A DNA stretch of 47,609 nucleotides from Acidobacteriota bacterium (GCA_021778315.1 JAJYCQ010000010.1:1-47609); one strand, 5' to 3'; shown: positions 24,410 to 33,778, counted from the first letter of the stretch. Made by a program: numbers and translations. Notes: generated from the sequence alone by a model not told the origin.

Positions 24410-25342
24410 TTAGGGTCGTGGAGCATTGCCGATGGCAACCGTCCAGAAGCCATAAGCCTTTTCGCGGTAGGTGCTGTTGCGGCGGATGGCCCAGAGAGCA
24501 CTGAAGACGATGAGCTTCTGGAGGGCCTCGATGCGATTGACGAGGACTAAGGAGAGGGCGGAGATTTTTCCGAAGTGCTTCTCAAAGTATTTTCTGCGGC
24601 TGTCGCGAAGGATGTAGATGGTGCGGGCGTGGACGGATTCGACTTCGCAGGAACTGCCGGCGAGATGCTGGACGCGGGCCTTTGGCCAGAACCAGATCTG
24701 GCCTCCTGAATCGAGGAGTCGCTTGCAGAGATCGACCTCTTCGAAGTAGATGAAGAAGCGCTCGTCCATGCCGTTGAGGGCTTCGTAGACTTTACGCGGG
24801 ATGAGCATGGCGGCGCCGATAATCTGCTCGACCTGGCGCGGGGTGGTGTGGGGAAAGCGAGTGAGCTTGTAGGCTCCTCGCCACTTGTCGAGGCCGGTTG
24901 CGTCGAGGATGATGCGGCCGAGGGTGGGGAGATTTCTGCAGGTGAAGGTGACGGCTCCTGCTGCGTCGAGGATGGCGGGACCCACGGCCAGAGCGGATGG
25001 ATGCTGCTTGAAGCAATCGACGAGTTGAGCGGCGGCGTCGTTGAGGAGCTGCGTGTCGGGATTGAGAAAGAAGAGATAGTCTCCGGTCGCAAGGCTGGCA
25101 CCGCGGTTGCAGGCTCGGCCGAAGCCGATGTTCTCTTCGGTCTTGACGATACGAATCGGGAAGCTGGGGTGCGAGGAGATGAAGCGGTCGACGGCAAGCA
25201 GCGTGAGGTTGGTGGGGGAGTTGTCGACGAGGATGACTTCGTGAGGCGCAGCGGTGCGGGCGGCGATGGACTCGAGGCAGGACTCGATGGTTCCAGCGCT
25301 GTTGTAGGTGACGATGATGAATGAGAAATCGATGCGGGCCAT
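24410..25342 (-). CDS. GT2 glycosyltransferase (rhamnosyltransferase-like)
   Basis: 310 residues with the GT-A, family 2 pattern: FSFIIVTYNSAGTIESCLESI at the N-terminus, EVILVDNSPTN, a GFGRACNRGA block, and the metal-binding FLNPDTQ motif (DxD-like). The later ERFFIYFEEVDLCKRLLDSG block is typical of rhamnosyltransferase-like members. A hydrophobic C-terminal segment may hold it at the membrane. Its ATG follows the preceding stop directly (TAAATG), showing tight coupling. It is the third of three consecutive GT2 genes. Confidence 0.9.
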   Translation of the reverse strand: MARIDFSFIIVTYNSAGTIESCLESIAARTAAPHEVILVDNSPTNLTLLAVDRFISSHPSFPIRIVKTEENIGFGRACNRGASLATGDYLFFLNPDTQLLNDAAAQLVDCFKQHPSALAVGPAILDAAGAVTFTCRNLPTLGRIILDATGLDKWRGAYKLTRFPHTTPRQVEQIIGAAMLIPRKVYEALNGMDERFFIYFEEVDLCKRLLDSGGQIWFWPKARVQHLAGSSCEVESVHARTIYILRDSRRKYFEKHFGKISALSLVLVNRIEALQKLIVFSALWAIRRNSTYREKAYGFWTVAIGNAPRP

Positions 25343-26269
25343 TTAGTGGACTAGGCTTCCTTCCCGGTTAACCTGCTTGTACTTGAGGTAGCCGCGATGG
25401 GCGGCCTCGCGATGACGGAGACGCATGCTGAGGGAGTAGCCGAGGAGGTCTCGTCCGAGGCGCGATGCGTTGATGGGCCGCAGGAGGGTGGCCTGGAGTT
25501 TCGCGAGTCTTCCCTTCTGCTCGAGGCCGAGGGCTTTGGTGATTTCGGGGTAGGTCTGCTGGAGCCGGGCGATGCCACAGCCGACGTTGAATTCGCGACG
25601 TAGATACTGCTCTTCGGTCATGTCGTGGAGATGATCGGCGATGGCGTCCTTGTTGAGAGCGAGGCGGGCACCATTCTTTTGTAGATGGAAGGCGAGGACG
25701 GTATCTTCAAAGGCGCTGAAGGCCAGCTGGCGGTCGAAGAGATGTTCGTCGAAGCCTCCGGCGGCAAGAATGGCGCTACGCAGGACGGCGAAGTTTCCGG
25801 TGTAGACGTGTTGAAAGCCCAGATGGGTGGGGTCTTTTACGTCGTCGAAGGCAAACTGGGAGCCTCTCGAATCGATGTACTGAATGAGGCGGGTGATGAC
25901 GATTTCCTGATGCCAGAGGAGGAGGCCCTGGGAGCCAGTGTAGCCGTCGTCGAGTCTATTCCAGTGTTGTTGGAGCATGCCTGGACGCGGGAAGACGTCG
26001 TCGTCCACGAAGAGGATGCGATCAAACTTTGCAGCGGCGACTCCGGTGTTGCGAGCCTTGGCGGGGCCGCCGTTGGGGATGGTGATGACTCGCAGAAGGG
26101 AGGGAGCGAGCTGGGTGAAGCGGTCGAGGACGGAGGAGGTCGCGTCGGTGGAGCCGTCGTTGACGACGATGATTTCGCAGGCACGAATGCCTTCGAGCGC
26201 GAGCAGATGCTCGAGGGTCCGGTTGAGAATGGGAGCGCGATTATGCGTTGGAATGACTAGGCTGAACAT
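25343..26269 (-). CDS. GT2 glycosyltransferase
   Basis: 308 residues from the ATG at 26269; a TTG at 26287 would add six residues and overlap the upstream gene. The pattern is MFSLVIPTHNRAPILNRTLEHLL, EIIVVNDGSTDAT, NGGPAKARNTG and ILFVDDDVFP, where DDD is the metal-binding motif of the GT-A fold. The middle part holds the FDEHLFDRQLAFSAFEDTVLAFHL region with an acidic pair in the acceptor site. It differs from its two GT2 neighbours, which have FLNPDT in place of DDD, so it probably makes a different linkage. Confidence 0.88.
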   Translation of the reverse strand: MFSLVIPTHNRAPILNRTLEHLLALEGIRACEIIVVNDGSTDATSSVLDRFTQLAPSLLRVITIPNGGPAKARNTGVAAAKFDRILFVDDDVFPRPGMLQQHWNRLDDGYTGSQGLLLWHQEIVITRLIQYIDSRGSQFAFDDVKDPTHLGFQHVYTGNFAVLRSAILAAGGFDEHLFDRQLAFSAFEDTVLAFHLQKNGARLALNKDAIADHLHDMTEEQYLRREFNVGCGIARLQQTYPEITKALGLEQKGRLAKLQATLLRPINASRLGRDLLGYSLSMRLRHREAAHRGYLKYKQVNREGSLVH

Positions 26270-26276
26270 AGGGGTC

Positions 26277-27224
26277 TCAGGCAGCAATGGCCCACTTGAA
26301 GTATTCGAGGTGAGATGGTTCGCGGCTGCGCAGATAGCGGAGCAGGTAGAGTGTGGCGATCATGTTGCGCCAGATGGAGGCGGCGAAGGAGCCGTGATGT
26401 TTTTTGAAGTAGTACTCCTGGCTGATGAGGTTTTGAAGGACGATGCGGCCGACTGAACCGAAGAGCTGGATGGTGCTTTGGCGCTCCTTGTGCAGCAGGC
26501 GAGCGGTGTGGAGATACCAGACCTGGAGGCCTGCGGAGCGGAGCCTACAGCAGAGATCGACCTCTTCGCTATAGAGGAAAAATTTTTCGTCGAAGCCGCC
26601 GAGAGAGGCGAAGACGCTGGCGCGGAGGAGCATGCAGGCACCGAGGACGGTCTCGACTTCGCGGGTGGAACGGTGGTCCCAGTTGGAGAGATAGGGTTTG
26701 GAGGTGAGAGCGTTGTGAGGAAATTTGAAGGCGAGGGTGCTGTGCTGGAGAAACTCGTTGAAGAGAGTGGGAAGGGAGCGCGCGCCGTCGTACTGCACTT
26801 GTCCGGCTTCGTCCTGGAGCATGGGGCCGACGACTCCGGCGGAGGGATGGGTGTCGAGAAAGGCGAGGAGATAGCTGAGGACGTCGTTGAGAAACCGGGT
26901 GTCGGGGTTGAGGAAGAGGAGGTACTTCCCTTGCGCGGAGCGGCTGCCGAGATTGCATCCTGCACCGAAGCCCTTGTTGGCGTGGCTGTGAATGAGGCGG
27001 ATGCCGGGGTCCTGATCGAGAGGGGCCGAGCCTTGCGGTGAGTCGTTGTCGACGACGATGACTTCGTAGCGGGTGGAGCGGCTGAGGGTGCGAACGGACT
27101 GGATGGAAGCGGCGATTTCGTCGGCGCAGTTCCAGTTGACGTAGATGATGGAGACGTCGATGGACGCGGCGGCGGTGGTGGATGGCTGCGGCACGGGTTG
27201 TGGGATGGGAGGGAGATTACTCAT
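26277..27224 (-). CDS. GT2 glycosyltransferase (rhamnosyltransferase-like)
   Basis: 315 residues. After a ~22-residue Pro/Gln-rich lead comes DVSIIYVNWNCADEIAASI, EVIVVDNDSPQGS, NKGFGAGCNLGSR, the metal site FLNPDTRF, and the acceptor-side block GGFDEKFFLYSEEVDLCCRLR. This is the rhamnosyltransferase-like GT2 pattern and closely resembles the gene at 24410, so the two may be duplicates. It overlaps the polymerase gene by 8 bp. Confidence 0.9.
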   Translation of the reverse strand: MSNLPPIPQPVPQPSTTAAASIDVSIIYVNWNCADEIAASIQSVRTLSRSTRYEVIVVDNDSPQGSAPLDQDPGIRLIHSHANKGFGAGCNLGSRSAQGKYLLFLNPDTRFLNDVLSYLLAFLDTHPSAGVVGPMLQDEAGQVQYDGARSLPTLFNEFLQHSTLAFKFPHNALTSKPYLSNWDHRSTREVETVLGACMLLRASVFASLGGFDEKFFLYSEEVDLCCRLRSAGLQVWYLHTARLLHKERQSTIQLFGSVGRIVLQNLISQEYYFKKHHGSFAASIWRNMIATLYLLRYLRSREPSHLEYFKWAIAA

Positions 27225-28707
27225 GGCAGGGTTCCGTGGACAGGGGGCCTGTGAGGTCGGGCGTTACGGATGTGGGGGGTGCGGTGTGGAGAGCGCGGGC
27301 TCCGATGCCGAACCCGATGCCGACGAGGATGAAGACGAATTTTGTGGCCTTGGTGAATTCGTGGATGTCGGCAAAGCAGCCGGTGACGGCGTAGGTGACG
27401 AGTGCTAGTTGAGAGCAACGGACGAGCGTGGCGATGGTGGGGAGATGAGCCGCGAGGAGGCGCTTGCGGAGTCTGCCGAGCGAGAGGCCGAGGAAGAGGA
27501 GCGTTGCGATGAAGGCGATGAAGCCGACGAGGCCGTGCTCGACGAGGTTGGTGAGGTACATGTTGTCGATGGCGAAGATTTTGGAGATGTCGAAGTGGGC
27601 GGTGTTGCTGATGTCGTGGACGTAGGCGAGGTAGACATTTTTGAACTGCATGTGGCCGATGCCGAGGGCGGGATGGTAGGCGAAGACCTTGAGGGCGAGG
27701 GTCCAGTAGACGAGGCGGCTGTAGAAGTTGTTGGGGTCGGTGAGCCGCTGCATGAAGGGCGTGGTGCGGAAGAGGAAGTAGCCGACGGCGGCGCCGATGC
27801 TGAGGACGGGGATGGCGGAGATGACGATGAGCAAGGGGCGGCGAGCGAGGAGAAGCAGAGCCACGGCGACGCCAACCCATACTCCGCGCGTGGCGTTGAC
27901 GGCGATGCCACCGGCGACGATGGTGAGGAGGGCGAAGGAGAGGAACGAGCGGCGCTGTATCCAGCGGCGGAGGACGAAGGGGACACCGAGAGCCATGAAG
28001 GTGCCGGTCTCGGAGGGGTGAAAGAAGGTGACGTAGGGGCGGTAGACGCCTTCGGTGAGACGCACCAGCTCGGGCGACATGTAGGAGATGGAGGTGCTGT
28101 GTTCGAGCAGAGGGTTGCGCTGCAGGACTCGCTCGATGATGCTGAGGGCGGCGAGGGAGACGATGAGCCAGATGACGGAATCGGGAATGGATTCGGGGTC
28201 TTTGGTGTTGGCGGACTCCTGGAGGAAGACGACGAGGAGGAGGGCTCCGAGGACGACGGTTTCGAGGAGATTGCGGAAGGCGACGAGGTCGGAACCGGCG
28301 AGCAAGGAGAGCGATTGAGCGAAGACAAAGAGAGCGAGCACCCAGTAGACGGAGCTGAGGCCGGGCTGCCAGGTTCTTGACTGAGACAGATAGAGCGCGG
28401 GAAAGACTACGAGATAGAGGAGCAGTAGCGCTTCATCGCCGAAGAGCTTGGGGAGGACTCCGGTGGTGATTCCGAGGCTGAAGGGGACGAGGGCGAGGGC
28501 CCAGATGGAGGCTCCGAGGGCGAGGGCGGGATATCGGAGAGCGATGGCGGCGAAGACGATCAGCGTGGCGAGAATGAGGATGGCGTAGAGGCCGGGGAGT
28601 CCGCTGACAGCGAGGGCGCAACCGAGCAGAATGGCGGCCGCTGCCCAGCCAAAGATGGAGGCAACGTGGAATGGTGCGGAAGCGGGGAGAGCGCTGCGGG
28701 CGTTCAT
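27217..28707 (-). CDS. O-antigen ligase/Wzy-like polysaccharide polymerase
   Basis: 496 residues from the ATG at 28707, which overlaps the flippase stop as ATGA; the upstream extension is not protein-like. About a dozen hydrophobic helices are evident, with a large polar loop (about residues 345-415) containing RLVYWTLALKVFAYHPALGIGHMQF, typical of the WaaL/Wzy family periplasmic loop (the 'P..G.G...F' pattern). Members join lipid-linked repeats or ligate glycans at the periplasmic face. In this operon, between flippase and glycosyltransferases, the polymerase role is the likely one. Confidence 0.85.
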   Translation of the reverse strand: MNARSALPASAPFHVASIFGWAAAAILLGCALAVSGLPGLYAILILATLIVFAAIALRYPALALGASIWALALVPFSLGITTGVLPKLFGDEALLLLYLVVFPALYLSQSRTWQPGLSSVYWVLALFVFAQSLSLLAGSDLVAFRNLLETVVLGALLLVVFLQESANTKDPESIPDSVIWLIVSLAALSIIERVLQRNPLLEHSTSISYMSPELVRLTEGVYRPYVTFFHPSETGTFMALGVPFVLRRWIQRRSFLSFALLTIVAGGIAVNATRGVWVGVAVALLLLARRPLLIVISAIPVLSIGAAVGYFLFRTTPFMQRLTDPNNFYSRLVYWTLALKVFAYHPALGIGHMQFKNVYLAYVHDISNTAHFDISKIFAIDNMYLTNLVEHGLVGFIAFIATLLFLGLSLGRLRKRLLAAHLPTIATLVRCSQLALVTYAVTGCFADIHEFTKATKFVFILVGIGFGIGARALHTAPPTSVTPDLTGPLSTEPCHE

Positions 28708-29993
28708 GCGGTGGCCTTCTGACGCTGCAGGATGTGGAGAATCCAAGGGCCGAGGAAGACGACCGAGGTTAGCTCGCAGGCGAAGGTTACGAAGGCTGCG
28801 CCGTTCATCGACCACCGGGGTATGAGGTAGACGTCGAGTGCGATGTTGAGGGTGACGAGGCAGGCAGCGAGGACTCCGAGCATGCGAACGCGGCCGGCGA
28901 CGACGGCGGCGTTGGCGAGGGTGGAGTTGATGTAGACGAGAGGCACGGTGAGCATGAGCCAGATGAGTGCGGTGGAGCCGCTGTCGTACTGATGCTTGAA
29001 GATGGAGAGGATGAGGTGGCGGCTGGAGATGATGATTCCTACGGGGATCAGGAGCAGGCCGGTGCCGATGAGGAGATTGTTTCTAAGCCACTGATGGCTT
29101 TTGTTGCGGACCATGAGGGGGAAGGCGGCCTGGAGGAATCCGGAGAAGAGAGAGAGGCAGAGGTCGAAGATTTTGTAGGCGATCTGATAGACGCCGGTGT
29201 CGCCGAGGCCGCGGAGCTTGGCCATGATGAAGACGTCGGAGCGGAAGTAGATGAGGGCGAGGACGTCGACGAGGAAGAGCTCGAGGCTTTGGTGGATGAG
29301 GCGACCGAGGTGGGGGCTCTCTGCGACGATGTTGCGAATCCAGAGCCTCCTGGTGGAGAAGGCTACGATGGCTAGGCGAACGGTGGCGGCGATGGGAGCG
29401 AAGCAGAGCATGCCGCCGAAGGAGATGTGGTCGGTGATGAGCAGAAGGACGGCGACGAACATAACGACTCGCTCGCCGAGCTGCGAGGTGGCGATGGGAA
29501 CGAGATGCTCGTGGGCGGTGAGGAAGGCTTCGCAGTTGTGGGTGGCGACGATGGGAAAGATGGTGGAGAGGAAGAGAGCGACGTCGAGTGGGCTGATGAG
29601 GAGATCGTGTTTGAAGAAGACGAGGAGCAGGCCGAGAGCGACGATCGCGGAGATGGCCGCCATGATGAAGCGAATGGGGAGGGCGGCCCAGAAGAAGCCC
29701 TTCCCTACCTGGTGCGAGCCTGCGGCGATCTCACGCATGAGGAGCTTGTCGAGGCCGAGGTTGGCGACGAGCTCGACGATCATGCTGGTGGTGTAGAGCA
29801 ACGCGTAGACGCCGATAAAGGAGGCACTGAGCTTGCGCGCCATGAGGATGATGGAGATGTAGCCGAGGCCGCGGCCGGCGAGATTCGCGACGGCCATGGC
29901 AGCACCATTGGAGAGCAGACGCGAAGAGGTGCTTCGTCTGCCTCCGATGGGCGGGGTGAGCTCGGGTTCGATGAGGGTCTGGAGTTCAGCCAA
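28704..29993 (-). CDS. Wzx-type polysaccharide flippase (MOP superfamily)
   Basis: 429 residues with about twelve helices. The N-terminus has SSRLLSNGAAMAVANLAGRGLGYISIILMARKLSASFIGVYALLYT, the usual opening of Wzx/PST proteins (helix 1, then ARxLGxxxFGxYxL-like). It should turn undecaprenyl-linked repeat units to the periplasmic side. It overlaps the upstream acyltransferase by 8 bp and the downstream polymerase by 4 bp. Confidence 0.9.
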   Translation of the reverse strand: MAELQTLIEPELTPPIGGRRSTSSRLLSNGAAMAVANLAGRGLGYISIILMARKLSASFIGVYALLYTTSMIVELVANLGLDKLLMREIAAGSHQVGKGFFWAALPIRFIMAAISAIVALGLLLVFFKHDLLISPLDVALFLSTIFPIVATHNCEAFLTAHEHLVPIATSQLGERVVMFVAVLLLITDHISFGGMLCFAPIAATVRLAIVAFSTRRLWIRNIVAESPHLGRLIHQSLELFLVDVLALIYFRSDVFIMAKLRGLGDTGVYQIAYKIFDLCLSLFSGFLQAAFPLMVRNKSHQWLRNNLLIGTGLLLIPVGIIISSRHLILSIFKHQYDSGSTALIWLMLTVPLVYINSTLANAAVVAGRVRMLGVLAACLVTLNIALDVYLIPRWSMNGAAFVTFACELTSVVFLGPWILHILQRQKATA

Positions 29994-30627
29994 TTTCCGC
30001 CTCTGCGAGTTCGTCTACCGGTGGTTCGTCTACCGGTGGCTTGACGGCGTCTGGATCGTGATATCGCATGATTCTTGCGGGGTTTCCGGCGGCGACGCAA
30101 TAGGAAGGAACGTCCTTGAGGACGACGGCGTTGGCTGCGATGACGGCCTGCTCGCCGATCTGCACCCCGGGGCCAATGAGGCAGTAGACGCCGAGGAAGG
30201 AGCGCTTGCCGATGCGTACGGGCTCGGGGTTGGAGAGCGGAGCGTCGATGACGGCGATGCCGGGATAGCGGTGGTCGTGGATGTGGTCGACGATGACGAC
30301 TCCAGCGCCGAGGGCAACGTCTTCCTCGATGACGATGGAATCGGCAGCAGAGATCTGGACGCCGTAGCCAATTTTGACGCGATCGCCGATTACGATTTTG
30401 CCGTTGTAGAGATTGCCTCGCCATTCGGAGACGGGATTGAGCCAGACGCGCGAGTAGAGGATGACGTCGGAGCCCATGTGGATGGAGCCGGGGTTTTCGA
30501 TGCGAACGGGATAGTCGAAGCGCACGTTCTTACCGCAGTAGCCGAGGTCGCCGGAGAGCATCCAGGTGTAGAAGGCGGAGAAGCGGAAGCTGATTTTCTT
30601 CCAGAGGTTCAGGATCATTCGTCTCAT
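29986..30627 (-). CDS. hexapeptide-repeat (left-handed beta-helix) acyltransferase
   Basis: 213 residues. Hexapeptide repeats run through most of the protein (NVRFDYPVRIENPGSIHMGSDVIL, IVIGDRVKIGYGVQISAADSIVIEEDVALGAGVVI, VRIGKRSFLGVYCLIGPGVQIGEQAVIAANAVV), with the catalytic-His type block VDHIHDHRYPG in a loop. It ends with CVAAGNPARIMRYHDP, typical of sugar O-acetyltransferases. It probably acetylates a sugar of the repeat unit with acetyl-CoA. The C-terminus holds PPVDE twice, from two exact tandem 15-mers at 30009-30038. It overlaps the Wzz/Wzc-like gene as ATGA. Confidence 0.88.
   Translation of the reverse strand: MRRMILNLWKKISFRFSAFYTWMLSGDLGYCGKNVRFDYPVRIENPGSIHMGSDVILYSRVWLNPVSEWRGNLYNGKIVIGDRVKIGYGVQISAADSIVIEEDVALGAGVVIVDHIHDHRYPGIAVIDAPLSNPEPVRIGKRSFLGVYCLIGPGVQIGEQAVIAANAVVLKDVPSYCVAAGNPARIMRYHDPDAVKPPVDEPPVDELAEAEIG
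30009..30038 (-). repeat. tandem 15-bp duplication inside the acyltransferase gene
   Basis: Two exact copies of a 15-mer (plus strand GTTCGTCTACCGGTG) at 30009-30023 and 30024-30038 encode PPVDE-PPVDE in the C-terminal tail. Length 15 keeps the frame. It is a likely replication-slippage site. Confidence 0.85.
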
Positions 30628-32756
30628 ACAAACCTCGTGAGCCAGTTGGGAATAAAGGAGCGGGACTTGTTCAGGATGAGCTTGATTTGTGCGAACCCGC
30701 AGCTGCGGAGAAGTTCGAGATTCTGGAGAGCTTCACCTCGCCGGGTCTTGCCGGCTTCGACGAGCAGGAAGGTCGAATTGACGTGATGGCTGGCGGAGAG
30801 GAGATTGACGGGGATGTCGTCGGCGTTGGCTGCGATGAGGAGGTAAGGGTACTGCTGGCGCCAGGAGGCGATGGAGGAGAGGGCTTCGGCGGCGGCGCCC
30901 TGGTTGAAGAACGTGGGCTTGGGCCAGGAGAGGATTGCGGGGGCGTCGGGTGTGGTATCGGCGTTGGAGAGGTGCTCGACGGGCTTCGCGGAGCAGTCGA
31001 TGAAGCCGGTTTTGCGACCGGACATGCGGCTGAGAAAACGCGACATCTGGTAGCCGATGAGGCTGGCTCCGGCTCCACTGAGGGAGGAGAGGAGAATGAT
31101 GTGGGCGTCGGGGCTGTCGGTGCGGACGGACTGGAAGAGGCGAGCGAACTCCTGCTCGGTGTGGGAGGTGAGGAGGTCTGGGGGAGCGTCGGGATCGAGC
31201 TGATTCCGGACGTAGGGGAAGGTTGCGGTGACGGGCAATCCGAGGCCGGTGGAGGCGGCGCGGCTGTCGAGGAAGGTGTCGTCGAGACCGATGCCGGCGA
31301 GGACGACAGCGACGGAGCCGATGAGCAGGAGGCCGAGGGTGGCGATAGCAACGATGGATTTTTTGGGGCTGGCCGGATGCCAGTCCCAGCTGGGCTGGTC
31401 GACGATGGAGACGTCGGTGATGGCGTTTTGCGAGGTGAGGGATTTGAGCTGGCTGTCAACGTAGGCGTGTCCGAGCTGCTCGGATTTCTGGCGTGCGAAG
31501 TCAAGCTGCAGCTTGATCATGTTGTAGCCGCCGACGCTGTTGGCGTAGGCGTTGATCTCGGAGCCGATACGATCGCGCTGGGCCCGGAGTTGCTCGATGC
31601 GAGCCTGATCGGCACGCTGGACGGAGGTGGCGTCGACGATGTCGGAGTCGACTAATTGGGAGGCCTGGCTGCGACGCTGCTCGATCTGGTCGACGACCTG
31701 GCTGGGTTGCTGCTTGATGAGATCGCGGAGGCGGTCGAGCTTGGCTTGCTCGTCCTGATAGGCGCGGCTGCCCTTGGGGTGGAGGTTGAGGACGGCCTGC
31801 TCCTGAACGAGCTCGTTGTTGAGCTTGGTGGAGAGGTCTTCAAGCTCCTTGTTGCGGGCCTCGGTGGTGCTGTAGCGCTCGTACTTGCTGATGGAGTTGC
31901 TGAGGGAAAGGAGGGCTTTGAGGCGAGCGGCCTGGGCTTGATCGTCGGCTGAGGCTTCGCTGTAGGACTGGTCAAGCTTTTCGCGCTGCTCGATCATGGA
32001 GTCGACTTGCGAGTCGCCGGTGTAGACGTGGTGGGCCACCATGTACGCGGCTAGTTCGCTGAGACGATCTTGATATTGATTGACGGAGAGATCGAGCTGG
32101 GACTTGAGGAGATCCTGCTCGCCGGGGCTTTGGAATACGGCGATGTGATGGTCGATGTAAGCGGCGAGGACGAGCTGGAGAACGGTCTGGGCGATGCGGG
32201 GATCGCGGTAGCGGTAGCTGACATCGAGGGCGTCTGAGTTGAAGATGGCGGAGACGGTGAGGGCCTTGGAGATCGACTGAGCGATGGATTCGACCTGCTG
32301 CTCGTGGGTGGGAGGGTCCTCGGTGAGTTTGCTGATCTCCTGGAGGATGGCGCGCGTGGCACGGAGGACAAGGGTGGGCTCGGGCACCTGGCCGGTAAAG
32401 TAGCGACGCGCTTCCTGGATGCGGGGAGCAAGCTCGGCGGGAGGCTGGATGGGCGTCGCATCCCCGAGAATCCACTTGGCGGTGAGCAGTGCGACCTCGT
32501 GGCCTTCGAGGATCTGCTGTTCGTTATGGACCTGCTCCTCGCGCTGGGAGAGAACGAGGTTCTTGCCGTCAACGTACTCTGCTTTCCCCTGGGCCTCGGA
32601 GCCCATGGAGACGAGCACGCGGGCCTTGGAGTCGTAGTTCTTTCTGGTCTGGGAGTAGAAGACAAGAACGCCAAGCAGGGTGACCATCCAGAAGATGAAG
32701 ATGGCCCGGGAGTGCTTGAAGACGAGGTTCGATACGTCACTAGCTGTAGATTTCAT
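30624..32756 (-). CDS. Wzz/Wzc-like polysaccharide co-polymerase with degenerate kinase domain
   Basis: 710 residues. TM1 is at about 19-35 and TM2 at about 467-488, flanking a long periplasmic region rich in Gln/Glu coiled coil (about 215-440); this is the Wzz/GumC arrangement that sets polymer length and meets the outer-membrane exporter. The cytoplasmic domain (about 500-710) follows the BY-kinase layout, but its P-loop is SSLSGAGASL (558-566, no Lys), the Walker A' site is FIDCSA and the Walker B site YLLIAANAD lacks the usual Asp. There is no Tyr-rich C-terminal tail (it ends NWLTRFV). It should therefore not phosphorylate itself as Wzc does. Its start lies 195 bp after the wza-like gene. 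Confidence 0.88.
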   Translation of the reverse strand: MKSTASDVSNLVFKHSRAIFIFWMVTLLGVLVFYSQTRKNYDSKARVLVSMGSEAQGKAEYVDGKNLVLSQREEQVHNEQQILEGHEVALLTAKWILGDATPIQPPAELAPRIQEARRYFTGQVPEPTLVLRATRAILQEISKLTEDPPTHEQQVESIAQSISKALTVSAIFNSDALDVSYRYRDPRIAQTVLQLVLAAYIDHHIAVFQSPGEQDLLKSQLDLSVNQYQDRLSELAAYMVAHHVYTGDSQVDSMIEQREKLDQSYSEASADDQAQAARLKALLSLSNSISKYERYSTTEARNKELEDLSTKLNNELVQEQAVLNLHPKGSRAYQDEQAKLDRLRDLIKQQPSQVVDQIEQRRSQASQLVDSDIVDATSVQRADQARIEQLRAQRDRIGSEINAYANSVGGYNMIKLQLDFARQKSEQLGHAYVDSQLKSLTSQNAITDVSIVDQPSWDWHPASPKKSIVAIATLGLLLIGSVAVVLAGIGLDDTFLDSRAASTGLGLPVTATFPYVRNQLDPDAPPDLLTSHTEQEFARLFQSVRTDSPDAHIILLSSLSGAGASLIGYQMSRFLSRMSGRKTGFIDCSAKPVEHLSNADTTPDAPAILSWPKPTFFNQGAAAEALSSIASWRQQYPYLLIAANADDIPVNLLSASHHVNSTFLLVEAGKTRRGEALQNLELLRSCGFAQIKLILNKSRSFIPNWLTRFV

Positions 32757-32951
32757 GCCAACCTTTGGGAGAGAAGCAAACGCACAAGCAGGGGTTCAAC
32801 GGAGAGACGATTTCTCAGGGCCGTGGTCGCGGGTGGCGTGATCCAGCTTGAGTTGCTTCCGTTGGATTGTGGTGGATGGATACGGTTCGACTCGATTGGC
32901 CCCGGGGCGAGGCCACGCATCCTGAGAACGCACAGGCGGGTTCTACAGCCG

Positions 32952-33686
32952 TTACTGGGTTGCGGCAGCGGTGGAAGAAGCGACTGGATTGCCAGGCGTG
33001 AAGAGGACGGTCGCGCTGGCGCTGGGCGTTGCGGGGAGGAGTTCGCGGATGTAGAGATCCATGAAGTCGTCGGCCTTGACGATGGCCTTTCGAGGAACAA
33101 AAAGGACGTCGCCAGGCATGAGATAGACTCCTGTGGCGTTACCACCGGGGAAGGTGGCGTCCAGTTTGTAGGCGGTGAATTTATCCTCTCCCATGGAGCG
33201 GATGAGGAAGACGGACTTGGTTCCGGCGGTCTTATGGCTGATCTGGCTGGCGGCGAGAGCCATGGCCACGGTCAGCTTGCCTCGCAGGACCTGGACCCCG
33301 GGCTGGCGGACCTCTCCGGTGACGTAGATGGAGCTGTTGGCGGAGGATTTGAGCTGGACGGAGATTTCCGGATTTTTGAGCTCGTGCGAGTAGAGGGTGA
33401 CCAGCTGCGCCTGGAGCTGCTCGGGAGTCTCGCCGGCGACCTGCAGGCCCTGGGATAGGTAGAGGGAGACTTTTCCATCACGCCGCACGGTGACCTCCTG
33501 GTTCATCTCGGGGTTGTAAAAGAAACCAATCGCGAGGACGTCCCCGGGGCCGATGAGGACGGGGCCGCTGACGTTGTTGGCCTGAAAGAACTCAGGCGGC
33601 GGTGGAGGATATTTGTGGTGGGTCTCCGCATGGATCGCGGGGAGGGACAAGAGGAGGAGGGAGAGGCTAACGAGACGTTTGTTCAT
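32952..33686 (-). CDS. Wza-like polysaccharide export protein
   Basis: 244 residues with a signal peptide (MNKRLVSLSLLLLSLPAIHAE). The poly-export domain runs from VLIGPGDVLAIGFFYNPEMNQEVTVRRDGKVSLYLS to about residue 110, followed by one SLBB-like domain (SIYVTGEVRQPGVQVLRGKLTVAMALAAS) and LMPGDVLFVPR. Such proteins form the periplasmic or outer-membrane exit path of the polymer. No lipobox Cys is present, and the protein is much shorter than E. coli Wza (379), without its C-terminal membrane-spanning helix, so another outer-membrane partner may be needed. The 166-bp leader before it holds an ops-like motif. Confidence 0.9.
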   Translation of the reverse strand: MNKRLVSLSLLLLSLPAIHAETHHKYPPPPPEFFQANNVSGPVLIGPGDVLAIGFFYNPEMNQEVTVRRDGKVSLYLSQGLQVAGETPEQLQAQLVTLYSHELKNPEISVQLKSSANSSIYVTGEVRQPGVQVLRGKLTVAMALAASQISHKTAGTKSVFLIRSMGEDKFTAYKLDATFPGGNATGVYLMPGDVLFVPRKAIVKADDFMDLYIRELLPATPSASATVLFTPGNPVASSTAAATQ

Positions 33687-33771
33687 GATGCACCTGGGAG
33701 AATCGGGTTATGAGTCTTATTTTTTGAACTAATGAAACGATGGCACAGTGGAAGCGAGGTGGAGATAGACG

Positions 33772-33778
33772 GCTACCG
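33772..33778 (-). promoter_or_regulatory. ops-like core CGGTAGC in the wza leader
   Basis: On the minus strand the leader between the NusG-like gene and the wza-like gene contains GCTAACGGTAGCCGT. The CGGTAGC core equals seven positions of the E. coli ops pause element (GGCGGTAGCGT), to which the NusG paralogue RfaH is recruited. The flanking GCTA/TAGC could form a small hairpin with ACGG in the loop. A 7-base match can arise by chance; its location is the stronger argument. Confidence 0.4.

Noticed and set aside
27409..28380. 323-codon plus-strand frame opposite the polymerase gene
   Set aside because: Acidic Glu/Gly-rich composition is typical of the antisense of a hydrophobic high-G+C gene; no ribosome site or domain.
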